Assembly: GCA_963920705.1 (NCBI GenBank)
Contig: OY987232.1
Span: 10,505,318 to 10,569,317 of the forward strand
Origin: Odiellus spinosus
Lineage: Eukaryota; Arthropoda; Arachnida; Opiliones; Phalangiidae
Length of the DNA stretch: 64,000 bases
Reading direction: 5' to 3'
The position numbers were made by a program, and so were the translations under genes. This document shows positions 19,692-30,600 of this stretch, piece by piece. The notes under the pieces were generated by a model. It saw only the letters and a program-made list of their open reading frames with translations. It had not been told where the DNA came from and did not search any database. The first letter of the stretch is position 1. Every line of letters begins with the position of its first letter.

Positions 19692-20260
19692 AGAACATTT
19701 ACTTGTTTCAAGATTCGTCTTGGTAGTTTCTTATTCAGTTGCAAAGCGAAGAATTCGGCGAAGTATTTCTTTTTACCAAAATAATAATTTACTTTGTTGG
19801 CTTTGTAATATTTTTTCATCCATATGTGACGATCCATAGCGTATGTGAAAAACTCGCCATTCGCTATTAAGGCGTATTTCGGGGTGCTGTTTCGAAAATA
19901 TTGAATTCCTTATTGTTAATATCCATTAATGTTTCAATTTTCGCTTCTCTTAACAATTTATCCATTTTTGGCAAGACTTTACGATATTTCTTCGCGTATC
20001 GAGTCATTTTAGAGTATTTAAATAATGCTGGCCTAGTGCCTGGGGATTTCTCCCCATCTTTGATCGTGTCTATACGAATTGGCTTGTAGACTGTCATTTC
20101 GCTCTTCAAGTTGCCCAAATAGATCTTCACCAAGATGGATGTTCCAAACAGCCAGCAACACAGTAGAAATTTCGATGAAAGTCGTCGAGGAATAATACTC
20201 CGAGCTAGAACAGGGTTTTTAAATAATTTAAGATACATTCCAAAGCAAAATATCCATTAT
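19692..20260 (-). pseudogene. Ionotropic receptor, penultimate exon (fragment, frameshifted)
   Basis: Minus strand. It encodes the M3 membrane segment and the start of the second ligand-binding lobe: RRLSSKFLLCCWLFGTSILV then KIYLGNLKSEMTV, equivalent to the gating motif region of iGluRs, followed by IRIDTIKDG. A frameshift near 19880-19895 (by a C4 run) separates this from the downstream part (KYALIANGEFFTYAMDRH...KKYFAEFFALQLNKKL), which runs to the splice donor at 19691. No upstream exons with M1, pore or ligand lobe 1 were found before 20780. Either a gene fragment or pseudogene. Confidence 0.65.
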
Positions 20261-20780
20261 AAACCAAAGTCTATCACTTTATTCAATATAGTAAACAACG
20301 CCCCGTAGAGGATCTATTTACCAGTACTAAAACTGTAAAGGGGGTACAAAGTTTTAACGATTTCATATAGACTTTTTGCCGCGCCTTATGAAGGGGGCTA
20401 CCATTTTGCCCGTTCTCCTTAGTTCCGCCCCCCAAACCGCCATTTGTGTCACGAAGAAAACGAGGTGATGGTTGTTTTAGTTGATATTAGTAGAGGCACT
20501 GCGGCGGAAAGAGCCTACCCTAGAGATATTTCATACTGGTCTGTCGCGTTATTCCCTAACTCCCCTAGAAGCCTCTAGTTCCCTCAACGCGAACTATATA
20601 GTTGCCGAAACTCTATCTATAGTAGTTTTAACCCCAACAGCTATGAATAGTACCTACCATGTCGAAAAAGGCTTCTCGAGTGCAGGGTTACCAAACAAGA
20701 CGGCGTTTAAAATGGCGACCTTCTATTTAAGGCGCCGCAAAAAGTCTCTACCCGTAACAATTATATCTCTAGTGGCCTGA
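20261..20780. other. Non-coding DNA, no feature recognised
   Basis: Spacer between the receptor fragment and the 27-bp minisatellite. A 99-codon frame at 20481-20780 has no recognisable features and overlaps no supported gene. Confidence 0.4.
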
Positions 20781-20781
20781 G

Positions 20782-21051
20782 CAACGGAAGCGCCACCCTT
20801 GCGTCGAGCAACGGAACCGCCACCCTTGCGTCGAGCAACGGAACCGCCACCCTTGCGTCGAGCAACGGAACCGCCACCCTTGCGTCGAGCAACGGAACCG
20901 CCACCCTTGCGTCGAGCAACGGAACCGCCACCCTTGCGTCGAGCAACGGAACCGCCACCCTTGCGTCGAGCAACGGAACCGCCACCCTTGCGTCGAGCAA
21001 CGGAAGCGCCACCCTTGCGTCGAGCAACGGAAGCGCCACCCTTGCGTCGAG
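20782..21051. repeat. 27-bp minisatellite, ten units
   Basis: Exactly 270 bp, ten head-to-tail units of the form CAACGGAA(C/G)CGCC...CTTGCGTCGAG. The first unit and the last two have GGAAGCG, the middle seven GGAACCG. Because 27 is a multiple of three, open frames appear on both strands; none is a credible gene. Confidence 0.95.
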
Positions 21052-21846
21052 TATGAAACTGTTACTAGACCAAAAATTGAAAACTTCAAAAAATCTTAAT
21101 TACGTATAATATTCAGATACTTACTCCGTATCGAACCATATCCAATAGGCTTAATTTTTGTCTCCAGTCAGTTACACCGAGGTACTTTCGCAATATGTCG
21201 TCCGCTTCACGATATGATACATATTTGAGACTTAAGTCATGACACTAAATTAGCATTATATTTATAATATATATATAACCAAATGATCGAAGATGGACAT
21301 TTTCTTATAAATTTGGCAAAAGGGATTCAAATGTAAAAAATCTCTATATATCGGTTTTTGTCCAAGACGCGAAACATGGCTGAACTAGTTTTTATACTCT
21401 TTGTGAGATAGGAATTTACTCTTTACGATTCAAAACATGGGCGATGCGCTCCTGGCCCGACTTACAGAGCGCAAAATATCGTTGGTCTAGGCACTATCAC
21501 GGAGGAGATAGATACAATTTCGGGAAAGCTCTGATGTGTCAGTCCATGTTACATGGAGGATGTATTTAGGGAATCAAATCTGCCTTGGAAAGATGTAAGG
21601 ATACATTGAGAACCAAGAACAATTATTAATATTCCATCAAACAATTAGCTCTTTGTTTCACCAAAATCATCTTTCTAATTACATTTACCCATTTGATAAC
21701 ATCATAGCATTGTAATTTGTTCTAAAATCTAAATAGAAACTGACAGTTTTTTGATGAACTAAATGGTCTTCTTAATTTGAATGCTCCGCTTAATTTGAAA
21801 GCTCCCAGCTTCTGTTTTGACTGATAAGATAGCTTTGCCGTTATAT
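21052..21846. other. AT-rich non-coding DNA
   Basis: No gene, RNA or repeat recognised in this stretch. Confidence 0.45.
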
Positions 21847-22178
21847 CAGAAGCCGATGAAACCCTCCTTTGAAGTCTATTACTCCTGGGTCTTGTCTACC
21901 CCTTTCTGTATGGGTTAGTTTCAAAAAGCGCGATTCGTACGCCTCCTAACGGTAGATATTTTCGTAGCGGGAGTTCGTCGAGCGAATATCTCTAGCAGCC
22001 TTGGAGTTCGTCAAAAAAACGTCGGTTGTGGAGAGAGAATTTTCAATTTTCCGTAGACAGGGGGCATGAAGTAGGACCCCTCCGATCTCGTAAAATTGGG
22101 ATTTTTACCCATACAGAGAGGAGCGCTCTATGGAACATTAGAGTAGTAGACTTCAAAGGAGGGTTTCATCGGCTTCTG
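21847..22178. mobile_element. ~331-bp MITE with terminal inverted repeats
   Basis: Ends are inverted copies: CAGAAGCCGATGAAACCCTC... at the left and ...GAGGGTTTCATCGGCTTCTG at the right, with similarity over about 38 bp and further inward (CTGTATGGGT / ACCCATACAG). GTTATATC flanks both sides (21840-21847 and 22179-22186), a 7-8-bp target duplication depending on assignment of one shared C. It fits a non-autonomous hAT-like element. No coding capacity. Confidence 0.8.
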
Positions 22179-22658
22179 GTTATATCATAGATGAAGGGAC
22201 AGTATACAGCAAAAGTTGCGTATGGGGACGTAAAATATTTTTTCTCTAACCAAGTGTCTCCTAAACATTGAAATATTTTCAAACCAGCTAAAAATTTGAC
22301 TTGATCTTGGTAATAAAGTTGCCCATTTTCCATCACTTGCAGTGACATAGACGGTGCGAGTTTGTTTAAAAAAGGGGACCCATGATGGGTAACCCATTGT
22401 AATGTTTGCGGGGGGGGGCTAGTTTTCAGCTACGCTACTGACCACTTGGTGTGCATTGAAAAAAAAAGGAAGAGGGATTAAATAATAAGTAGACACAATC
22501 TTTGATTATTGATAATATTGTTGAATTTCGTTCTTACGTTACATTCGATAAGTTTAAAAAACGTATTTCCAAGGATGATCGTAGTCATCATATAGTAGAG
22601 TTCCCGAACGTTCGTATAGTGAAGCACGCCTTGGACTCCAATCTTTTGGTGCCTTATA
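22179..22658. other. Non-coding DNA between two elements
   Basis: Contains a G9 run near 22410-22420 and an A-rich run. No gene recognised. The open frame running into 22659-22780 is made partly of transposon inverted repeat. Confidence 0.45.
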
Positions 22659-22999
22659 CAGGGTGGAAACCTTCGCCGGCGTCCAGTCGAGATACTTCCC
22701 CTTACGCATTGTTGTTATTCAGTGAAATGTTAAGGGATTTACAGGCGCTATTGGGATCAGTTCACTTCAGTTCCACTTAATAATCAAAGGTTTCAGTTTT
22801 AATGTAGAGAAATGAAATGCATAAGTGAAATCAATGACGGATTTAATTTAATTTAATTAGGAAAGAAAAGATGTCACTTGCGGAAACCAAATAGCCCAAA
22901 TTGAAGTTAATCAAACATTTCCAAATTTAAACATTAAACTCTTCAAATTTAATAACAAAGCATTACATTAAATGTTCAAAATGTCTTCCGTCGACATTG
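22659..22999 (+). repeat. Left TIR of the mariner-like element
   Basis: 341 bp, reverse complement of 24048-24388 with no mismatch noticed by eye. Its inner end is an inverted copy of the last transposase codons. Confidence 0.9.
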
Positions 23000-23129
23000 T
23001 AGCCTGTCTTGGTTTTTTATTGTTTCAAAAAATCAGAATTTTGTTGTGCATGACGTAGACTGCGAAACAAAGGTTAAATGTTTCTAATTGAAGAAAGCAG
23101 TCCGTTTTCTAGCTTACATCTGGTAAAAC

Positions 23130-24084
23130 ATGGCTGAAATTGATTTGTACAGTTTTGAGGATTACCTTGACATGTTTTTCATTTACGGAGAGTGTCAGAG
23201 AAACGCAAGGTTAGCTGATAGGACGTTTGCAGAAAGGTTTCCGAACCGGCCACATCCGGGGCATCAAGTAATTTTAAACGCAATAACCCGATTTCTTGAA
23301 AGAGGCACGGTGATTCGACGTAATGCACCAGTGCGACATCAACATCATCCGCCCGTTGTACAAGGAGGTGGACACGGGGCGGGCAGACGAAACGAAGTAG
23401 TAAGGCGTATCGTTGAAAACCCCCACACCAGTTCACGGGCTATCGGAGCGGAATTAAATTGTTCTCATACAACGGTCTTAAAAATTCTTCGTGGTGAAGG
23501 ATTTCACCCCTACAAAATTCATCTTCACCAACATCTTAAACCACAAGACTTTGGACCACGCGTAGAGTTTTGCCGATGGGTATTGGACCAAATTGAAGTT
23601 GATGGAAATTTCCTAAACCACGTACTTACGAGTGATGAGTGTACGTTTTACCGGGACGGTACAGTTAACCGCCACAACATGCACTACTGGTCGAGGGAAA
23701 ATCCCCATTGGCTAAGGGCGAATCATCACCAAGAAAACTGGAGGATAAACGTTTGGTGTGGATCGGGTAATTGGACCTGTTTTTCTCGAAGAACATCTAA
23801 ACGGAGATCGTTACGTTGATCTCTTAAACACCGTAGTGTCCGATGCCCTAGACGATCTTCCCTTAGCAGAACGAAGACGAGTCTGGTACCAGCACGATGG
23901 TGCACCACCGCATTTTGCACGTGTTTCTCGGGATTGGCTAGACGCGGATAGCCTTCGAGACCGAATTCAGCAAGCGGCTGCTCTCGTTTCTCCCGAGATG
24001 TTAACTCGCGAAAGAGAAAACTTGCAATTCCGTTGTCGGCAATGTGTCAATGTCGACGGAAGACATTTTGAACATTTAATGTAA
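23130..24084 (+). pseudogene. DUF4817-type transposase of the IS630/Tc1/mariner superfamily, defective
   Basis: Starts MAEIDLYSFEDYLDMFFIYG, the N-terminal DUF4817-type helix-turn-helix, followed by a second HTH (SSRAIGAELNCSHTTVLKIL). The first catalytic D is D169 in LTSDECTFYRDG. A frameshift near 23755-23760 moves the frame; the second catalytic D is in WYQHDGAPPHF. Immediately after ARVSRDWL the sequence jumps to the C-terminal part (DSLRDRIQQAAALVSPEML...GRHFEHLM). The usual segment with the third acidic residue (the PPRSPDLTPLD-type motif) is missing, so the enzyme cannot be active. Ends TAA at 24082-24084, inside the right TIR. Confidence 0.88.
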
Positions 24085-24388
24085 TGCTTTGTTATTAAAT
24101 TTGAAGAGTTTAATGTTTAAATTTGGAAATGTTTGATTAACTTCAATTTGGGCTATTTGGTTTCCGCAAGTGACATCTTTTCTTTCCTAATTAAATTAAA
24201 TTAAATCCGTCATTGATTTCACTTATGCATTTCATTTCTCTACATTAAAACTGAAACCTTTGATTATTAAGTGGAACTGAAGTGAACTGATCCCAATAGC
24301 GCCTGTAAATCCCTTAACATTTCACTGAATAACAACAATGCGTAAGGGGAAGTATCTCGACTGGACGCCGGCGAAGGTTTCCACCCTG
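24048..24388 (-). repeat. Right TIR of the mariner-like element
   Basis: 341 bp partner of 22659-22999. Its inner end overlaps the last 12 codons and stop of the transposase, so part of the coding region lies within the inverted repeat. Confidence 0.9.
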
Positions 24389-24640
24389 TATAAATAAACA
24401 TTATGAAATAAATAAATATAATCACATGGTCGAGAATATTGGAAATTATCTCACTGCGTAACAAAAAATGTATTTTTCGTTTTGGAGAGCCATAATATAC
24501 AAATGCGATTACCCTGTAATTATTTTATCAAGCGAAAAATATATATCTTCTGATTCGTGTAGTTTATAGACGAGAGCCACCACATTATAGTCATGACCAA
24601 GAAGCGAGGCTGTTAGTAGAAAACGAGGTTCAGTTCCAGG
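24389..24640. other. Spacer before the satellite
   Basis: AT-rich, no gene. The first recognisable satellite-like unit begins around 24640. Confidence 0.4.
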
Positions 24641-27600
24641 GTTAATAGAAAGTCTGGTTCCCTTTGAGGCGCTTTTAGAAAGCCAGGCTCCCTTTGAGGG
24701 GGGCTTTTAGAAAGCCAGGCTCCCTTTGAGGGGGGGCTTTTTCAAAGCCAGGCTCCCTTTGAGGGGGGGCTTTTTCAAAGCCAGGCTCCCTTTGAGGGGG
24801 GGCTTTTTCAAAGCCAGGCTCCCTTTGAGGAGGCTTATAGAAAGGTAGGCTCCCTTTGAGGAGGCTTATAGAAAGGTAGGCTCCCTTTGAGGAGGCTTAT
24901 AGAAAGGTAGGCTCCCTTTGAGGAGGCTTATAGAAAGGTAGGCTCCCTTTGAGGAGGCTTATAGAAAGGTAGGCTCCCTTTGCGGGGGCTTTAAGAAAGC
25001 GAGGGTCCCTTTGAGGGAGCTTTTAGAAAGCGAGGCTCCCTTTGAGGGAGCTTTTAGAAAGCGAGGCTCCCTTTGAGGGAGCTTTTAGAAAGCCAGGCTC
25101 CCTTTTAGGGGCTTTTTCAAAGCCAGGATCCCTTTTAGGGGCTTTTTCAAAGCCAGGCTCCCTTTTAGGGGCTTTTTCAAAGCCAGGCTCCCTTTTAGGG
25201 GGCTTCTAGAAAGCCAGGCTCCCTTTTAGGGGGCTTCTAGAAAGCCAGGCTCCCTTTGAGGAGGCTTTTAGAAAGTCAGGCTCCCTTTCAGGGGGGCTTT
25301 TTACAAAGCCAGGCTCTCTTTCAGGGTGGCTTTTTAGGAAGCCAGGCTCCCTTTCAGGGGGGCTTTTTAGAAAGCCAGGCTCCCTTTCAGGGGGGCTTTT
25401 TAGAAAGCCAGGCTCTCTTTCAGGGGGGCTTTTTAGAAGGCCAGGCTCTCTTTCAGGGGGGCTTTTTAGAAAGCCAGGCTCTCTTTCAGGGGGGCTTTTT
25501 AGAAAGCCAGGCTCTCTTTCAGGGGGTGTTTTTAGAAAGCCAGGCTCTCTTTCAGGGGGTGTTTTTAGAAAGCCAGGCTCTCTTTCAGGGGGGCTTTTTA
25601 GAAAGCCAGGCTCTCTTTCAGGGGGGCTTTTTAGAAAGACAGGCTCCCTTTCAGGGGGGCTTTTTACAAAGCCAGGCTCCCTTTGAGGGGGGCTTTTTCA
25701 AAGCCAGGCTCCCTTTGAGGAGGCTTATAGAAAGGTAGGCTCCCTTTGAGGAGGCTTATAGAAAGGTAGGCTCCCTTTGAGGAGGCTTATAGAAAGGTAG
25801 GCTCCCTTTGAGGAGGCTTATAGAAAGGTAGGCTCCCTTTGAGGAGGCTTATAGAAAGGTAGGCTCCCTTTGAGGAGGCTTATAGAAAGGTAGGCTCCCT
25901 TTGAGGAGGCTTATAGAAAGGTAGGCTCCCTTTGAGGAGGCTTATAGAAAGGTAGGCTCCCATTGCGGGGGCTTTAAGAAAGCGAGGCTCCCTTTGAGGG
26001 AGCTTTTAGAAAGCGAGGCTCCCTTTGAGGGAGCTTTTAGAAAGCGAGGCTTCCTTTTAGGGGCTTTTATAAAGCCAGGCTCCCTTTTAGGGCCTTTTTC
26101 AAAGCCAGGATCCCTTTTAGGGGCTTTTTCAAAGCCAGGCTCCCTTTTAGGGGCTTTTTCAAAGCCAGACTCCCTTTTAGGGGCTTTTTCAAAGCCAGAC
26201 TCCCTTTTAGGGGCTTTTTCAAAGCCAGACTCCCTTTTAGGGGCTTTTTCAAAGCCAGACTCCCTTTTAGGGGCTTTTTCAAAGCCAGGCTCCCTTTTAG
26301 GGGCTTTTTCAAAGAAAGGCTCCCTTTTAGGGGCTTTTTCAAAGCCAGGCTCCCTTTTAGGGGCTTTTTCAAAGCCAGGCTCCCTTTTAGGGGCTTTTTC
26401 AAAGCCAGGCTCCCTTTTAGGGGCTTTTTCAAAGCCAGGCTCCCTTTTAGGGGCTTTTTCCAAGCCAGGCTCCCTTTTAGGGGCTTTTTCCAAGCCAGGC
26501 TCCCTTTTAGGGGCTTTTTCCAACCCAGGCTCCCTTTTAGGGGCTTTTTCAAAGCCAGGCTCCTTTTTAGGGGCTTTTTCAAAACCAGGCTCCTTTTTAG
26601 GGGCTTTTTCAAAACCAGGCTCCCTTTTAGGGGCTTTTTCAAAACCAGGCTCCCTTTTAGGGGCTTTTTCAAAGCCAGGCTCCCTTTTAGGGGCTTTTTT
26701 AAAGCCAGGCTCCCTTTTAGGGGCTTTTTCAAAGCCAGGCTCCCTTTTAGGGGCTTTTTCAAAGCCAGGCTCCCTTTTAGGGGCTTTTTCAAAGCCAGGC
26801 TCCCTTTTAGGGGCTTTTTCAAAGCCAGGCTCCCTTTTAGGGGCTTTTTCAAAGCCAGGCTCCCTTTTAGGGGCTTTTTCAAAGCCAGGCTCCCTTTTAG
26901 GGGCTTTTTCAAAGCCAGGCTCCCTTTTAGGGGCTTTTTCAAAGCCAGGCTCCCTTTTAGGGGTTTTTTCAAAGCCAGGCTCCCTTTTAGGGGCTTTTTC
27001 AAAGCCATGCTCCCTTTTAGGGGCTTCTAGAAAGCCAGGCTCCCTTTTAGGGGCTTTTCAAAGCCTGGCTCCCTTTTAATGGCTTTTTCAAAGCCAGGCT
27101 CCCTTTTAATGGCTTTTTCAAAGCCAGGCTCCCTTTTAATGGCTTTTTCAAAGCCAGGCTCCCTTTTAGGGGGCTTCTAGAAAGCCAGGCTCCCTTTGAG
27201 GAGGCTTTTAGAAAGCCAGGCTCCCTTTCAGGGGGGCTTTTTACAAAGCCAGGCTCTCTTTCAGGGTGGCTTTTTAGGAAGCCAGGCTCCCTTTCAGGGG
27301 GCTTTTTAGAAAGCCAGGCTCCCTTTCAGGGGGGCTTTTTAGAAAGCCAGGCTCTCTTTCAGGGGGGCTTTTTAGAAGGCCAGGCTCTCTGTCAGGGGGG
27401 CTTTTTAGAAAGCCAGGCTCTCTTTCAGGGGGTGTTTTTAGAAAGCCAGGCTCTCTTTCAGGGGGGCTTTTTAGAAAGCCAGGCTCTCTTTCAGGGGGGC
27501 TTTTTAGAAAGACAGGCTCTCTTTCAGGGGGGCTTTTTAGAAAGACAGGCTCTCTTTCAGGGGGGCTTTTTAGAAAGCCAGGCTCCCTTTCAGGGGGGCT

Positions 27601-30600
27601 TTTTAGAAAGCCAGGCTCCCTTTCAGGGGGCTTTTTAGAAAGCCAGGCTCCCTTTCAGGGGGGCTTTTTAGAAAGCCAGGCTCCCTTTCAGGGGGGCTTT
27701 TTAGCAAGCCAGGCTCCCTTTCAGGGGGGCTTTTTAGAAAGCCAGGCTCCTTTTGAGGGGTAGCTTTTTCAAAGCCAGGCTCCTTTTGAGGGGGGCTTCT
27801 AGAAAGCCAGGCTCCCTTTCAGGGGGCTTCTAGAAAGCCAGGCTCCCTTTCAGCTAGGGGGCTTTTAGAAAGCGAGGCTCCCTTTGAGGGAGCTTTTAGA
27901 AAGCGAGGCTTCCTTTGAGGGAGCTTTTAGAAAGCGAGGCTTCCTTTGAGGGAGCTTTTAGAAAGCGAGGCTTCCTTTGAGGGAGCTTTTAGAAAGCGAG
28001 GCTTCCTTTGAGGGAGCTTTTAGAAAGCGAGGCATCCTTTGAGGGAGCTTTTAGAAAGCGAGGCTTCCTTTTAGGGGCTTTTATAAAGCCAGGCTCCCTT
28101 TTAGGGGCTTTTTCAAAGCCAGGCTCCCTTTTAGGGGCTTTTTCAAAGCCAGGCTCCCTTTAAGGGGGTTTTTCAAAGCCAGGCTCCCTTTTAGCGGCTT
28201 TTTCAAAGCCAGGCTCCCTTTTAGGGGTTTTTCAAAGCCAGGCTCCATTTTAGGGGCTTTTTCAAAGCCAGGCTCCCTTTTAGGGGCTTTTTCAAAGCCA
28301 GGCTCCCTTTTAGGGGCTTTTTCAAAGCCAGGCTCCCTTTTAGGGGCTTTTTAGCAAGCCAGGCTCCCTTTCAGGGGGGCTTTTTAGAAAGCCAGGCTCC
28401 TTTTGAGGGGTAGCTTTTTCAAAGCCAGGCTCCTTTTGAGGGGGGCTTCTAGAAAGCCAGGCTCCCTTTCAGGGGGCTTCTAGAAAGCCAGGCTCCCTTT
28501 CAGCTAGGGGGCTTTTAGAAAGCGAGGCTCCCTTTGAGGGAGCTTTTAGAAAGCGTGGCTTCCTTTGAGGGAGCTTTTAGAAAGCGAGGCTTCCTTTGAG
28601 GGAGCTTTTAGAAAGCGAGGCTTCCTTTGAGGGAGCTTTTAGAAAGCGAGGCTTCCTTTGAGGGAGCTTTTAGAAAGCGAGGCATCCTTTGAGGGAGCTT
28701 TTAGAAAGCGAGGCTTCCTTTTAGGGGCTTTTATAAAGCCAGGCTCCCTTTTAGGGGCTTTTTCAAAGCCAGGCTCCCTTTTAGGGGCTTTTTCAAAGCC
28801 AGGCTCCCTTTTAGGGGCTTTTTCAAAGCCAGGCTCCCTTTTAGTGGCTTTTTCAAAGCCAGGCTCCCTTTTAGGGGTTTTTCAAAGCCAGGCTCCATTT
28901 TAGGGGCTTTTTCAAAGCCCGGCTCCATTTTAGGGGCTTTTTCAAAGCCAGGCTCCCTTTTAGGGGCTTTTTCAAAGCCAGGCTCCCTTTTAGGGGCTTT
29001 TTCAAAGCCAGGCTCCCTTTTAGGGGCTTTTTCAAAGCCAGGCTCCCTTTTAGGGGCTTTTTCAAAGCCAGGCTCCCTTTTAGGGGCTTTTTCAAGCCAG
29101 GCTCCCTTTTAGGGGCTTTTTCAAAGCCAGTCTCCCTTTTAGGGGCTTTTTCAAAGCCAGGCTCCCTTTTAGGGGCTTTTTCAAAGCCAGGCTCCCTTTT
29201 AGGGGCTTTTTCAAAGCCAGGCTCCCTTTTAGGGGCTTTTTCAAAGCCAGGCTCCCTTTTAGGGGATTTTTCAAAGCCAGGCTCCCTTTTAGGGGCTTTT
29301 TCAAAGCCAGGCTCCCTTTTAGGGGGCTTCTAGAAAGCCAGGCTCCCTTTGAGGAGGCTTTTAGAAAGCCAGGCTCCCTTTCAGGGGGCTTTTTACAAAG
29401 CCAGGCTCTCTTTCAGGGGGGCTTTTTAGAAAGCCAGGCTCTCTTTCAGGGGGGCTTTTTAGAAAGCCAGGCTCCCTTTCAGGGGGGCTTTTTAGAAAGC
29501 CAGGCTCAGTTTCAGGGGGGCTTTTTAGAAAGCCAGGCTCTCTTTCAGGGGGGCTTTTTAGAAGGCCAGGCTCTCTTTCAGGGGGGCTTTTTAGAAAGCC
29601 AGGCTCTCTTTCAGGGGGTCTTTTTAGAAAGCCAGGCTCTCTTTCAGGGGGTGTTTTTAGAAAGCCAGGCTCTCTTTCAGGGGGTGTTTTTAGAAAGCCA
29701 GGCTCTCTTTCAGGGGGGCTTTTTAGAAAGCCAGGCTCTCTTTCAGGGGGGCTTTTTAGAAAGCCAGGCTCTCTTTCAGGGGGGCTTTTTAGAAAGACAG
29801 GCTCTCTTTCAGGGGGGCTTTTTAGAAAGCCAGGCTCCCTTTCAGGGGGGCTTTTTAGAAAGCCAGGCTCCCTTTCAGGGGGCTTTTTAGAAAGCCAGGC
29901 TCCCTTTCAGGGGGGCTTTTTACAAAGCCAGGCTCCCTTTCAGGGGGGCTTTTTAGAAAGCCAGGCTCCCTTTCAGGGGGGCTTTTTAGAAAGCCAGGCT
30001 CCCTTTCAGGGGGGCTTTTTAGAAAGCCAGGCTCCCTTTCAGGGGGGCTTTTTAGAAAGCCAGGCTCCTTTTGAGGGGTAGCTTTTTCAAAGCCAGGCTC
30101 CTTTTGAGGGGGGCTTCTAGAAAGCCAGGCTCCCTTTCAGGGGGCTTCTAGAAAGCCAGGCTCCCTTTCAGCTAGGTGGCTTTTAGAAAGCGAGGCTTCC
30201 TTTGAGGGAGCTTTTAGAAAGCGAGGCTTCCTTTGAGGGAGCTTTTAGAAAGCGAGGCTTCCTTTTAGGGGCTTTTATAAAGCCAGGCTCCATTTTAGGG
30301 GCTTTTTCAAAGCCAGGCTCCCTTTTAGGGGCTTTTTCAAAGCCAAGCTCCCTTTTAGGGGCTTTTTCAAAGCCAGGCTCCCTTTTAGGGGCTTTTTCAA
30401 AGCCAGGCTCCCTTTAAGGGGCTTTTTCAAAGCCAGGCTCCCTTTTAGGGGCTTTTTCAAAGCCAGGCTCCCTTTTAGGGGCTTTTTCAAAGCCAGGCTC
30501 CCTTTTAGGGGCTTTTTCAAAGCCAGGCTCCCTTTTAGGGGCTTTTTCAAAGCCAGGCTCCCTTTTAGGGGCGTTTTCAAAGCCAGGCTCCCTTTTAGGG

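Larger units (their letters stand above)
22659..24388. mobile_element. Tc1/mariner-superfamily element, internally deleted, long TIRs
   Basis: A 1730-bp element with tips CAGGGTGGAAACC...GGTTTCCACCCTG, flanked on each side by TATA, fitting the TA target duplication of the superfamily. TIRs are 341 bp and look identical. It encodes a broken transposase lacking its third catalytic region. Confidence 0.9.

Noticed and set aside
20761-21089. Repeated-peptide ORFs over the 27-bp minisatellite
   Set aside because: Same artefact: a 27-bp period keeps frames open on both strands.
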